A stretch of DNA of 36,701 bases from Rhodoplanes serenus. GTDB taxonomy: Bacteria > Pseudomonadota > Alphaproteobacteria > Rhizobiales > Xanthobacteraceae. The notes under the pieces are model-generated. The model was given only the letters and a program-made list of their open reading frames with translations, was not told where the DNA came from and ran no database searches. A program made the position numbers and the translations under genes. The stretch spans positions 1 through 36,701 of the forward strand of contig CAMDDZ010000055.1 of the NCBI GenBank assembly GCA_945893145.1. The letters run 5' to 3'. Positions 18,708-26,173 of this stretch are shown here, piece by piece; within the stretch, counting starts at the first letter, position 1; every line of letters begins with the position of its first letter.

Positions 18708-19913
18708 TCAGCCGCTGACCAGCGGGCAGCTACCTTCCTTGAGCGGACGGAACGCCTGGTCGGCCGGGATGGTGGCGCGCAGCTTGTAGAAGTCGCCCGG
18801 ATACTTCGACTCGGCAGGCGACTTCACTTCGAACAGATACGCGTCGTGCACCTTGCGGCCGTCGGCGCGGATCGTGCCTTTGCCGAACAGCGGATCGTCG
18901 GTCGGTAAGGCCTTCATCTGGGCAACCACCGCCTTGCCGTCGGTTGCGCTCTTCAGCGCCACCACAGCCTTCAGGTAGTGAGTGATGCCGGCATAGACGC
19001 CGGCCTGCACCATGGTCGGGAACTTGCCCGGCCGCTCGCCCTGCCAGCGCTTGGTCCAAGCGCGGTTGGCGTCATTGGCGTCCCAGTACCAGGTCTCGGT
19101 CAGGGTGAGGCCCTGCGCGGTCTGCAGGCCGAGGGCGTTGACGTCGCTTGCGAACACCAGCAGGCCGGCGAACTTCTGGCCACCCTTGACGATGCCGAAC
19201 TCGGCGCCCTGCTTGATCGAGTTGATGGTGTCGCCGCCGGCGTTGGCGAGCCCGATTACCTTGGCCTTCGACGCCTGCGCTTGCAGCAGGAACGACGAGA
19301 AGTCCGAGGTGTTGAGCGGATGGCGAACCTTGCCGACGATCTTGCCGTTGGCCTTCTCGACCGCCGCCGCGGTGTCGCGCTCAAGCGCATGACCGAACGC
19401 ATAGTCGGCGGTAAGGAAGAACCAGGTGTCGCCGCCGGTCTTCACCAGCGCGGTGCCGGTGCCGTTCGCCAGCATCCAGGTGTCATAGGTCCAGTGGACG
19501 GTGTTGGCATTGCACTTTGACCCGGTGAGATCGGATGCGGCTGCGCCGGAGACGATGAACACCTTGTTCTTATTGGCCGCGATCTGGCTCACCGCGAAGG
19601 CTACGCCCGAGTTCGGCACGTCGATGACAAGGTCGACCTTCTCCACGTCGTACCACTGATTGACGATATTGGAGCCGACGTCGGCCTTGTTCTGATGGTC
19701 GGCGCTAATGAGCTCGACCTTCACGTTTGGATTGTTTTTCGTAAAATCGGCGATCGCAAGTTTTGCGGCTGCGACCGAACCGGGGCCGCCAATGTCCGAA
19801 TAAAGGCTCGACATATCGCTCATTACGCCGATCTTGACGGTGATCTGCTGCGCCTGCGCCGGGCTGGCGATCAGCGCGGCCGCAAAGGCGGCCAAACCTA
19901 AGAGACGCTTCAT
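18708..19913 (-). CDS. livK: Periplasmic substrate-binding protein of the Liv-type ABC transporter
   Basis: A 401-residue type I periplasmic binding protein. Signal peptide MKRLLGLAAFAAALIASPAQ, cleavage near AQA|Q, then ITVKIGVMSDMSSLYSDIGG, the entry to a two-lobed ligand-binding fold. The GVMSD(M/L)SS type start is common in proteins binding amides, urea or aromatic acids more than in leucine binders, so the ligand is open. A perfect AAGGAGG precedes the ATG, so this gene is likely the best translated of the operon. It sits between the ATPase and permease genes. Confidence 0.93.
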   Translation of the reverse strand: MKRLLGLAAFAAALIASPAQAQQITVKIGVMSDMSSLYSDIGGPGSVAAAKLAIADFTKNNPNVKVELISADHQNKADVGSNIVNQWYDVEKVDLVIDVPNSGVAFAVSQIAANKNKVFIVSGAAASDLTGSKCNANTVHWTYDTWMLANGTGTALVKTGGDTWFFLTADYAFGHALERDTAAAVEKANGKIVGKVRHPLNTSDFSSFLLQAQASKAKVIGLANAGGDTINSIKQGAEFGIVKGGQKFAGLLVFASDVNALGLQTAQGLTLTETWYWDANDANRAWTKRWQGERPGKFPTMVQAGVYAGITHYLKAVVALKSATDGKAVVAQMKALPTDDPLFGKGTIRADGRKVHDAYLFEVKSPAESKYPGDFYKLRATIPADQAFRPLKEGSCPLVSG

Positions 19914-19974
19914 TACGTTTCCTCCTTCTTGAGAGTGCGCCGGTTTCGGCGCGTTAGTTCAGACTCCGAGGTAG

Positions 19975-20691
19975 TCATACTCCGAGATAGTCATGCAGCT
20001 TGGCGAGATTGGCGTCGAGCTCCGCATTGGCGAAGCTTTCGACCACACGGCCGTGCTCCATCACATAGTAGCGGTCGGCGACCGTAGAGGCGAACCGAAA
20101 GTTCTGCTCGACCAGAAGTATCGTAAATCCCTCTTCCTTCAGGGCGCGGATGGTGCGGCCGATCTGCTGGATGATGACGGGCGCGAGCCCTTCGGTCGGC
20201 TCGTCGAGCAGCAGAAGTCGGGCACCGGTGCGCAGGATTCGAGCAATCGCCAGCATTTGTTGCTCGCCGCCGGACAGTTTGGTGCCTTGGCTCGAACCGA
20301 GCCGCTCCTTGAGATTGGGGAATAGCTCGAAAATCCGGTCGAGTGGCAGACCGCCTGGCTTTACCACCGGCGGCAGCAGCAGGTTCTCCTCGACCGTCAG
20401 GCTCGCGAAAATGCCGCGCTCCTCCGGGCAGAACGCGAGGCCCGCGCGCGCGATTTCGTTCGAGGGACGGCCAATCAGCTCCCGGCCCTCGAAGCGCACC
20501 GAGCCGGTGCGCTGCGACACAATGCCCATGATGGACTTCAGCGTCGTGGTTTTGCCCGCGCCGTTGCGGCCGAGCAGCGTCACCACCTCGCCCGGCTGCA
20601 CGTCAAAGCTCACGCCATGCAGGATGTGCGATTCGCCGTACCAGGCTTGCAGGTCGTTGACCGCAAGCAGGGGCGTGCGGGCGTCAAGCAT
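19975..20691 (-). CDS. livF: ABC transporter ATP-binding protein (LivF type)
   Basis: A 238-residue cytoplasmic ATPase subunit. Walker A GRNGAGKTT at 41-49, signature LSGGEQQ at 139-145, Walker B LLLDEP at 160-165 and the family-typical FCPEERGIFASLTVEENLLL. Length fits LivF. Its start overlaps the end of livG by 8 bp (ATGCTTGA), indicating coupling. Confidence 0.97.
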   Translation of the reverse strand: MLDARTPLLAVNDLQAWYGESHILHGVSFDVQPGEVVTLLGRNGAGKTTTLKSIMGIVSQRTGSVRFEGRELIGRPSNEIARAGLAFCPEERGIFASLTVEENLLLPPVVKPGGLPLDRIFELFPNLKERLGSSQGTKLSGGEQQMLAIARILRTGARLLLLDEPTEGLAPVIIQQIGRTIRALKEEGFTILLVEQNFRFASTVADRYYVMEHGRVVESFANAELDANLAKLHDYLGV

Positions 20692-21436
20692 CGCCCGTCC
20701 CCATGTAGGCTTCCCGCACCTCTGGATTTTTGGAGACGGTTTCGTAGTCGCCCTCGGCCAGCACGCGGCCGCGGGTGAGCACGGTGATGCGCTGGCACAG
20801 GTTCTCGACCACTGAAAGATTGTGCTCGACCATCAGCACGGTGCGGTTGGCTGCGACCGACTTGATCAGCGCCGCGATCCGGCTGATGTCCTCGTGGCCC
20901 ATGCCGGCGGTCGGCTCGTCGAGCAGCATCATCTCCGGATCGAGCGCAAGCGTAGTGGCGATTTCCAGCGCGCGCTTGCGGCCGTAAGGCAGCTCGACCG
21001 CAAGCACGTCGGTGAATTCGGTCAGGCCGACGTCGGCGATCAGCGCCTTGGCGCGGTCATTGAAGGTGTCGAGCACGCTCCTCGATCGCCAGAAATCGAA
21101 CGAGCCGCCGCGCTTGCGCTGCAAGGCGATGCGGACGTTCTCCAGCACGGTCAGGTGTGGAAACACCGCCGAGATTTGGAACGAACGCACCATGCCGAGG
21201 TTCGCCACGTCGGCCGCTGCCATCGCGGTGATGTCCTTGCCCTTGTAGGAGATGCGGCCGCGCGTCGGCTGGAGGAACTTGCTCAGCAGGTTGAAGCAGG
21301 TGGTCTTGCCGGCACCATTCGGGCCGATCAGCGCGTGAATGGTGCCGCGCTCGACGCGCAGGTTGACGCCGTTCACCGCGACGAACCCGGCAAATTCCTT
21401 GGTCAAATCCTCGGTTTCGAGGATGAATTCACTCAT
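20684..21436 (-). CDS. livG: ABC transporter ATP-binding protein (LivG type)
   Basis: A 250-residue ATPase, first gene of the transporter operon. Walker A GPNGAGKTT at 38-46, FQISAVFPHLTVLENVRIAL in the Q-loop region, signature LPYGRKRALEIA near 149-160 and Walker B LLDEP at 171-175. The signature has PYGRKR where most ABC proteins have SGGQ; this variant is usual in the LivG branch. ATG at 21436 has GGAGAGG upstream; an in-frame stretch to 21550 lacks a ribosome site and conserved sequence. Confidence 0.97.
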   Translation of the reverse strand: MSEFILETEDLTKEFAGFVAVNGVNLRVERGTIHALIGPNGAGKTTCFNLLSKFLQPTRGRISYKGKDITAMAAADVANLGMVRSFQISAVFPHLTVLENVRIALQRKRGGSFDFWRSRSVLDTFNDRAKALIADVGLTEFTDVLAVELPYGRKRALEIATTLALDPEMMLLDEPTAGMGHEDISRIAALIKSVAANRTVLMVEHNLSVVENLCQRITVLTRGRVLAEGDYETVSKNPEVREAYMGTGDA

Positions 21437-21522
21437 ACGCCCGCACCTCTCCCAGCCCCGCCATTTATGGTACCTGGCGTTCGCTCGTCCAGACCTCCGA
21501 TGGTTTAGGGAAGCGACCAAAC

Positions 21523-21539
21523 AGCGCCATTTTTGCGCA
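21523..21539 (-). promoter_or_regulatory. NtrC-like dyad upstream of the ABC transporter operon
   Basis: On the minus strand the sequence TGCGCAAAAATGGCGCT has the half-site spacing of NtrC sites (TGCAC-N6-GGTGCA), with symmetric A-to-G and T-to-C changes in the two halves. It lies about 87 bp before livG. A palindrome TTTTGCGCAAAA (21531-21542) overlaps it. No clear sigma-54 -24/-12 element was found between it and the start, so the assignment is tentative. Confidence 0.3.
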
Positions 21540-21731
21540 AAATCAAGCACCGCCGATGAGGCCGCGAGAGAGGAACGCTCGGTTGCCGCTTCCGGCTCAG
21601 CCAGGCGCTGCCCCCCGTGCGGTTGAGCACCATCGGAACCTTTCGGTCGGCGGCGAATTGGTGAGGCATTAAGCCGGCATCCGCCGGCAGGCCGTTAGAG
21701 CCGCCGTGGGGCAGAGTTCGAAGGTTGGGGA

Positions 21732-22829
21732 ATGTCCGTGGCTCGATCGCAACTGGGGATGCTTGAGGCCAACTTTGATCGGGTGGTCCTGCAAGGCATC
21801 GACCTTCACTTTTTCCGCGATATCGCGGTTGATGAACCGCCGGAGGAAGCTCTTCACCGGCACGATCTGCGCTTTCGCGACTTGCTCGAGGCACTGCCGG
21901 CGGCGATCTACACCACCGACGCGGCCGGCCGGATCACCTACTTCAACCAGGCTGCTGCAGACCTGTGGGGCCATCGTCCTCCGCTTGGGTCGAGTGAATG
22001 GTGCGGTTCCTGGAAGCTGTTCTGGCCCGATGGAACGCCATTGCCGCACGATCAATGCCCGATGGCGATCGCGCTGAAAGAGGACCGTGCCGTACGGGGC
22101 GCCGAAGCGGTGGCGATGCGCCCGGATGGCACGCGCGTGCCGTTCATCCCGTTCCCGACGCCGCTGCACGATTCATCCGGCACGCTGGTCGGCGCGGTCA
22201 ACATGCTGGTCGATATCACCGAGCGAAAGCAGGCTGAAAACCGCCAAGCTTTGCTGGTGCGCGAGCTGCATCACCGCGTCAAGAACACGCTCGCGACCGT
22301 GCAGGCCATCATGGGCTCGACCGCGCGGGCGTCTTCGACCATGGAGGAATTCCAGCAATCGTTCATCGGCCGCATTGCGGCGCTGTCGAAGACGCACTCG
22401 CTGCTGACCGAGGACGCCACGCAAAAGGTGCCGTTCAAGAGCCTGTTGTGCAACGAGCTGGACGTTTATCGGGACGGCAGCGCACAGCGCATTCAGATAA
22501 ATGGACCCGATATCAGCCTGGGCTCCGAGATTGCGGTGCCGCTCGGCATGGCTATTCACGAGCTGGCCTGCAATGCGGCCAAGCACGGCGCGCTCTCGGT
22601 GATGGGTGGTTCGGTCAAGGCCTCTTGGAGTGTCGAGGCCGATGGCCGCGAGCTGGTGTTCGAGTGGATCGAGAAGGATGGTCCGCCGGTGACGCCGCCT
22701 GAGCGAAAGGGCTTCGGTTCGCGGCTGCTGGAACACGTGCTCACGTCGCAGGTTTGCGCCGACGTAAAGATCGACTATGCGGCCGGCGGCTTGCGGTCGC
22801 GCATCGCCGTGCCGCTGCCGACCTGGTGA
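21732..22829 (+). CDS. PAS-domain sensor histidine kinase of the HWE family
   Basis: A 365-residue soluble kinase. A PAS domain covers about 46-165 (LEALPAAIYTTDAAGRITYF to VDITERKQ). The HWE kinase core follows: phosphoacceptor region RELHHRVKNTLATVQAI with H180/H181, N-box HELACNAAKHGALS with H276 and N281, the W-x-E motif at W312-E314 and the G-box GFGSRLLE near 327-334. No membrane segment or receiver domain is present, so it senses a cytoplasmic signal. PAS-HWE kinases are often light, redox or stress sensors, but no cofactor residue such as NCRFLQ is visible. No partner response regulator is nearby. It diverges from the ABC operon. Confidence 0.93.
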   Translation: MSVARSQLGMLEANFDRVVLQGIDLHFFRDIAVDEPPEEALHRHDLRFRDLLEALPAAIYTTDAAGRITYFNQAAADLWGHRPPLGSSEWCGSWKLFWPDGTPLPHDQCPMAIALKEDRAVRGAEAVAMRPDGTRVPFIPFPTPLHDSSGTLVGAVNMLVDITERKQAENRQALLVRELHHRVKNTLATVQAIMGSTARASSTMEEFQQSFIGRIAALSKTHSLLTEDATQKVPFKSLLCNELDVYRDGSAQRIQINGPDISLGSEIAVPLGMAIHELACNAAKHGALSVMGGSVKASWSVEADGRELVFEWIEKDGPPVTPPERKGFGSRLLEHVLTSQVCADVKIDYAAGGLRSRIAVPLPTW

Positions 22830-22891
22830 TTGTCAGGTCATTGTCCCTTCCTTCTTAGGGGTGTTGGGCCGGCAGGCCGGCTGATGCCTGT

Positions 22892-22919
22892 TTGCCCCGC
22901 TCCCGGCCTTCGCTAATGT
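22892..22919 (+). promoter_or_regulatory. Promoter candidate of the amidohydrolase gene
   Basis: TTGCCC (22892-22897) and TAATGT (22914-22919) with a 16-bp spacer, 37 bp upstream of the start at 22956. The -10 box is preceded by GC, as in the other promoter candidates of this window. Confidence 0.4.
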
Positions 22920-22955
22920 TGCGCCGGCTCTTTCGAGTGGAGCGAACCGGCACCC

Positions 22956-23954
22956 ATGATCATCGATATTTTCAACCACTTCATGCCGCAGGCGTATTTT
23001 GATCGCCTGCGCGAATTGATCCCTGGTCATCCGGTGCTGACCGCATTTCCGCGGCTGAAGACACTGTCCGACGTCGATGCGCGCCTTCGGTTGCTCGATG
23101 AGTTCGGCGAAATGCAGCATATCGTTTCGCTCGCCAACCCGCCGATCGAGTTGATCGCGCCGCCGGACAAGACGCCAGAGCTGGCGCGGCTTGCCAACGA
23201 CTCGCTGGCGGAGATCTGCCGCAAGCATCCCGATCGCTTCCCGACCTTCGTCGCGTCGCTGCCGATGAACAACGTCGAGGCCTCGCTTGCCGAGATCGAC
23301 CGCGCCGTGACGGAGCTTGGCGCGCGCGGCGTGCAAATGTTCACCAACGTGGCCGGTAAGCCTTTGTCCGATCCGGAGTACCGGCCGCTGTTCGCACGCA
23401 TGGTGCAGCACGATCTGCCGGTGTGGGTGCATCCGATGCGGGCGGCACAGTTCGCCGACTATGCGAGCGAGAAAACCTCGGAAGCGGAAATCTGGTTCAG
23501 CTTTGGCTGGCCCTACGAGACCACGGCCTGCATGACGCGGCTGATCTACTCGGGAATTTTCGATGAGATGCCCACGTTGAAGATCGTCAGCCACCACATG
23601 GGCGGCATGATTCCGTATTTCTCCGGCAAAATTAATCTCGGCTTCCGGCAGATCTTCTTCGGTGCCGAGGGCCGCAATCCGGTGGCCGAGGACCTCAAGC
23701 TCAAGAAGCGTCCGGTCGACTATTACAAGATGCTCTATGCCGACACGGCGCTGGGCGAAATTGCGCCGACGCGTTGCGGCCATGCTTTCTTCGGCACAGA
23801 GAAATGTGTGTTCGCCAGCGACGCGCCGTTCGACTTCGACCAGGGCCGCTATCTTCTGCGCAATTCGATCGCGGCGGTGACTGCGCTGGAGATTTCCAAG
23901 GCGGAGAAGGATGCCATCTTCGCGGGTAATGCGAAAAAGTTGCTAAGGCTGTAG
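22956..23954 (+). CDS. Amidohydrolase-2 family protein (ACMSD/resorcylate decarboxylase type)
   Basis: A 332-residue TIM-barrel protein of the amidohydrolase-2 family, whose members decarboxylate or hydrolyse aromatic and related carboxylates with one metal ion. The start MIIDIFNHFMP holds only one of the two histidines of the usual HxH metal motif; the first is Phe6. Other candidate ligands are present in WVHP, SHHMGG and FASDAPF (the Asp at the last strand). The metal site may thus differ from ACMSD. It heads a plus-strand group with the hydrolase and monooxygenase genes that follow, pointing to a ring- or side-chain-processing step. Confidence 0.88.
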   Translation: MIIDIFNHFMPQAYFDRLRELIPGHPVLTAFPRLKTLSDVDARLRLLDEFGEMQHIVSLANPPIELIAPPDKTPELARLANDSLAEICRKHPDRFPTFVASLPMNNVEASLAEIDRAVTELGARGVQMFTNVAGKPLSDPEYRPLFARMVQHDLPVWVHPMRAAQFADYASEKTSEAEIWFSFGWPYETTACMTRLIYSGIFDEMPTLKIVSHHMGGMIPYFSGKINLGFRQIFFGAEGRNPVAEDLKLKKRPVDYYKMLYADTALGEIAPTRCGHAFFGTEKCVFASDAPFDFDQGRYLLRNSIAAVTALEISKAEKDAIFAGNAKKLLRL

Positions 23955-24069
23955 CCTCTCTCCGCCTCATCCTGAGGAGCCGCCGAAGGCGGCGTCTCGA
24001 AGGATGGGGCGGCCTCGATCCTTCGAGACGCATTGCTTCGCAATGCTCCTCAGGATGAGGCCGGGAGAG
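23955..24069. repeat. REP-like palindromic element with two inner hairpins
   Basis: The outer arms CCTCATCCTGAGGAGC (23965-23980) and GCTCCTCAGGATGAGG (24045-24060) are perfectly complementary, as are the inner arms GCGTCTCGAAGGAT (23992-24005) and ATCCTTCGAGACGC (24018-24031). Between them sit the small hairpins GCCGCCGAAGGCGGC and GCATTGCTTCGCAATGC. The whole could fold as a cruciform. Elements with CATCCTGAGGAGC...TCTCGAAGGATG are frequent in intergenic DNA of Bradyrhizobium and Rhodopseudomonas, from memory of those genomes. Confidence 0.9.
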
Positions 24070-24090
24070 ATCAGTGCTGGGGAAAGAAAC

Positions 24091-24789
24091 GTGCGAACCG
24101 AAAACATCCGCGTGAAGCTGCGCGACGGCGAGATGGGCGCCTACATCGCCTATCCGGACAAGAAGCCGGTTGGCGCCGTCATCGCGATCATGGAAATCTG
24201 GGGCGTCAACGACACCATGCGCCACCACGCGCATGAGTTCGCGGAGGCCGGCTTTGTGTGTCTGGTGCCGGATCTGTTCTGGCGGCAGGAGCCGGGTGTC
24301 GAATTGTCCGACAAGAATCCCGCCGATATCCCGAAGGCGTTCGATCTCTATTACGAGTTCGACTACGACCTCGGCGTGCGCGACATGGAGGACACCTGGC
24401 ATTACCTGCAGAAAATCCCCGAGTGCAACGGCAAGGTCGGCGCGGTCGGCTACTGCCTCGGCGGCAAGCTCTGTTACCTGATGTGCTGCCGCACCGACAT
24501 CGATTGCGCGGTGGCCTATTACGGCACCTACATCGAACACCGCATTAAAGAGGTGAAAAACCTGCACCGGCCGTTCGTGCTGCACATGGCCATGAAGGAC
24601 CGCTGGGTGCAGGCGGAGGTGAACGACATGCTGGAGCGGCGGCTGTCGCCCAATCCACTAGTGACGATCCACAAATATCCCGGTGCGGACCATGCCTTCG
24701 CCCGTCACGGCGGCCGGACCTACTCCAAACCCGAGGCTGACCGGGCGCTTGGGCTGACGGTGGACTTCTTCAAAAAGCACTTAGGTTAG
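24091..24789 (+). CDS. Dienelactone hydrolase family protein
   Basis: A 232-residue alpha/beta hydrolase. The nucleophile is the Cys in VGYCLGGKLCY, the family pattern of dienelactone hydrolases, and the catalytic His lies in PGADHAFAR near the C-terminus. Family enzymes open lactones formed in aromatic degradation. I place the start at GTG 24091, which has GGGGAAAG 8-12 bp upstream; the longer frame from ATG 24004 begins inside the palindromic repeat and is unlikely to be real. The repeat separates it from the amidohydrolase gene and may limit co-transcription. Confidence 0.88.
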   Translation: MRTENIRVKLRDGEMGAYIAYPDKKPVGAVIAIMEIWGVNDTMRHHAHEFAEAGFVCLVPDLFWRQEPGVELSDKNPADIPKAFDLYYEFDYDLGVRDMEDTWHYLQKIPECNGKVGAVGYCLGGKLCYLMCCRTDIDCAVAYYGTYIEHRIKEVKNLHRPFVLHMAMKDRWVQAEVNDMLERRLSPNPLVTIHKYPGADHAFARHGGRTYSKPEADRALGLTVDFFKKHLG

Positions 24790-24798
24790 GGCTACAAT
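24769..24798 (+). promoter_or_regulatory. Promoter candidate of the flavin monooxygenase gene
   Basis: TTCAAA (24769-24774) and TACAAT (24793-24798) with an 18-bp spacer. The -35 box lies in the end of the preceding gene and the -10 box is 32 bp before the ATG at 24831. GC precedes the -10 box. Confidence 0.5.
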
Positions 24799-24830
24799 AG
24801 ACCTCGGAATGACAGTGGAGCTGTCTGCCC

Positions 24831-26171
24831 ATGATGAAGCTCGGCCTCTTCCTGCACGGACCCGGGCAGCACATCGCGGCCTGGCGCGACCCGGCGGTTG
24901 ATCCGGCAGCGGGACAAAGCCTGCGCCACTACGTGCAACTGGCGCAGCTCGGCGAGCGCGCGCTGTTCGATTTCGTGTTCAACGCCGACACGCAAGCGAC
25001 CTTCGGGCCTGACGACGTCGAGGTCTGGAAGCGCAACACGGTCAGCCAGCGCATCGAGCCGCTCACATTGCTCGGCGCGCTTGCCGCGGTGACGCAGCAC
25101 ATCGGCCTGGTGGCGACCGCGACCACCACCTATCTCGAGCCGTTCCACGTCGCGCGGATTTTCGCCTCGCTCGATCAGTTGAGCGAGGGCCGCACCGGCT
25201 GGAACCTGGTGACGTCTTCGGCGCCCGCCGAGGCGCTCAACTTCAGCCACGCGGCGCACGCGGCGCATGGCGACCGTTACGATCGCGCCGCCGAATTCGC
25301 GCAGGTGGTGCTGGGCCTTTGGGACACCTGGGAAGACGACGCTTTCGTCATGGACAAGGCGGCCGGGCTGTTCTTCGACCCGGCCAAACTTCACATGCTC
25401 AATCACAAGGGCAAGCATTTCTCGGTGCGCGGGCCGCTGATGATCCGCCGCTCGCCGCAGGGACGGCCGGTGATCGTGCACGCCGGCCAGTCCGAGGCGG
25501 GCCGGACGCTTGCGGCGCAAGCCGCCGAAGTCGTGTTCTCGGTCGAGCAGGATATCGAGAAGGCGCGCGAGTTCTACGCCGACCTCAAGGCGCGCGCGGC
25601 GCGCTGCGGGCGGGCGCCGGACTCGATCAAGATTATGCCGGGCGTGCAGGCGGTGATCGGGCGCAGCAAGGCCGAGGCCGAAGACAGGTACGGCCGAATG
25701 CAATCGCTCATCCACCCCGAGGTTGGCGCCGCATATCTGTCTGAAATGCTGGGCACTGACATTTCCGGCTATCCGCTCGACGGACCGCTGCCCGAGGTGC
25801 CGCTGACCAACTCGCAGCAGGGCCGGCAGAAGGTCATCATCGAACTGGCGCGCCGCGAGAACCTCACCATCCGGCAGCTTTACCAGAAGGTGGCGGGGAC
25901 GCGGGCGCACCGCACGATCTGCGGCACCGCAAGCGACATCGCGGATTCGTTGGAGCACTGGTACAAGACCGGTGCCGCCGACGGCTTCAACATCCTGTCG
26001 CTGACCTATCCGGACGGCTTCATCGATTTTGCCGATCAGGTTGTACCTGAGTTGCAGCGCCGCAAGCTGTTTCGCACACAATACGAGGGACGCACGCTGC
26101 GGGAAAATCTCGGCCTGCCGCGTCCGGCCAACCGGTTTGTCGAAGCCAAGCGGCAGACCGCGGCGGAGTAG
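24831..26171 (+). CDS. Flavin-dependent monooxygenase, NtaA/SnaA/DszA family
   Basis: A 446-residue luciferase-like (LLM) monooxygenase of the two-component type that uses reduced FMN from a separate reductase. Diagnostic strings are MKLGLFLHGPGQHIAAWRDP, FDFVFNADTQ, TTTYLEPFHVARIFASLDQL, GRTGWNLVTSS and VIVHAGQSEAGR. Family members oxidise chelators (nitrilotriacetate), dibenzothiophene sulfone, pristinamycin precursors or alkyl sulfides. No flavin reductase gene is in the window. The neighbours suggest that it acts on an aromatic or heteroaromatic compound. Confidence 0.95.
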   Translation: MMKLGLFLHGPGQHIAAWRDPAVDPAAGQSLRHYVQLAQLGERALFDFVFNADTQATFGPDDVEVWKRNTVSQRIEPLTLLGALAAVTQHIGLVATATTTYLEPFHVARIFASLDQLSEGRTGWNLVTSSAPAEALNFSHAAHAAHGDRYDRAAEFAQVVLGLWDTWEDDAFVMDKAAGLFFDPAKLHMLNHKGKHFSVRGPLMIRRSPQGRPVIVHAGQSEAGRTLAAQAAEVVFSVEQDIEKAREFYADLKARAARCGRAPDSIKIMPGVQAVIGRSKAEAEDRYGRMQSLIHPEVGAAYLSEMLGTDISGYPLDGPLPEVPLTNSQQGRQKVIIELARRENLTIRQLYQKVAGTRAHRTICGTASDIADSLEHWYKTGAADGFNILSLTYPDGFIDFADQVVPELQRRKLFRTQYEGRTLRENLGLPRPANRFVEAKRQTAAE

Positions 26172-26173
26172 TC

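Noticed and set aside
24004..24090. ATG start at 24004 for the dienelactone-hydrolase-like protein
   Set aside because: The added 29 residues are encoded by the palindromic repeat; the GTG at 24091 has a proper ribosome site and begins the conserved protein.
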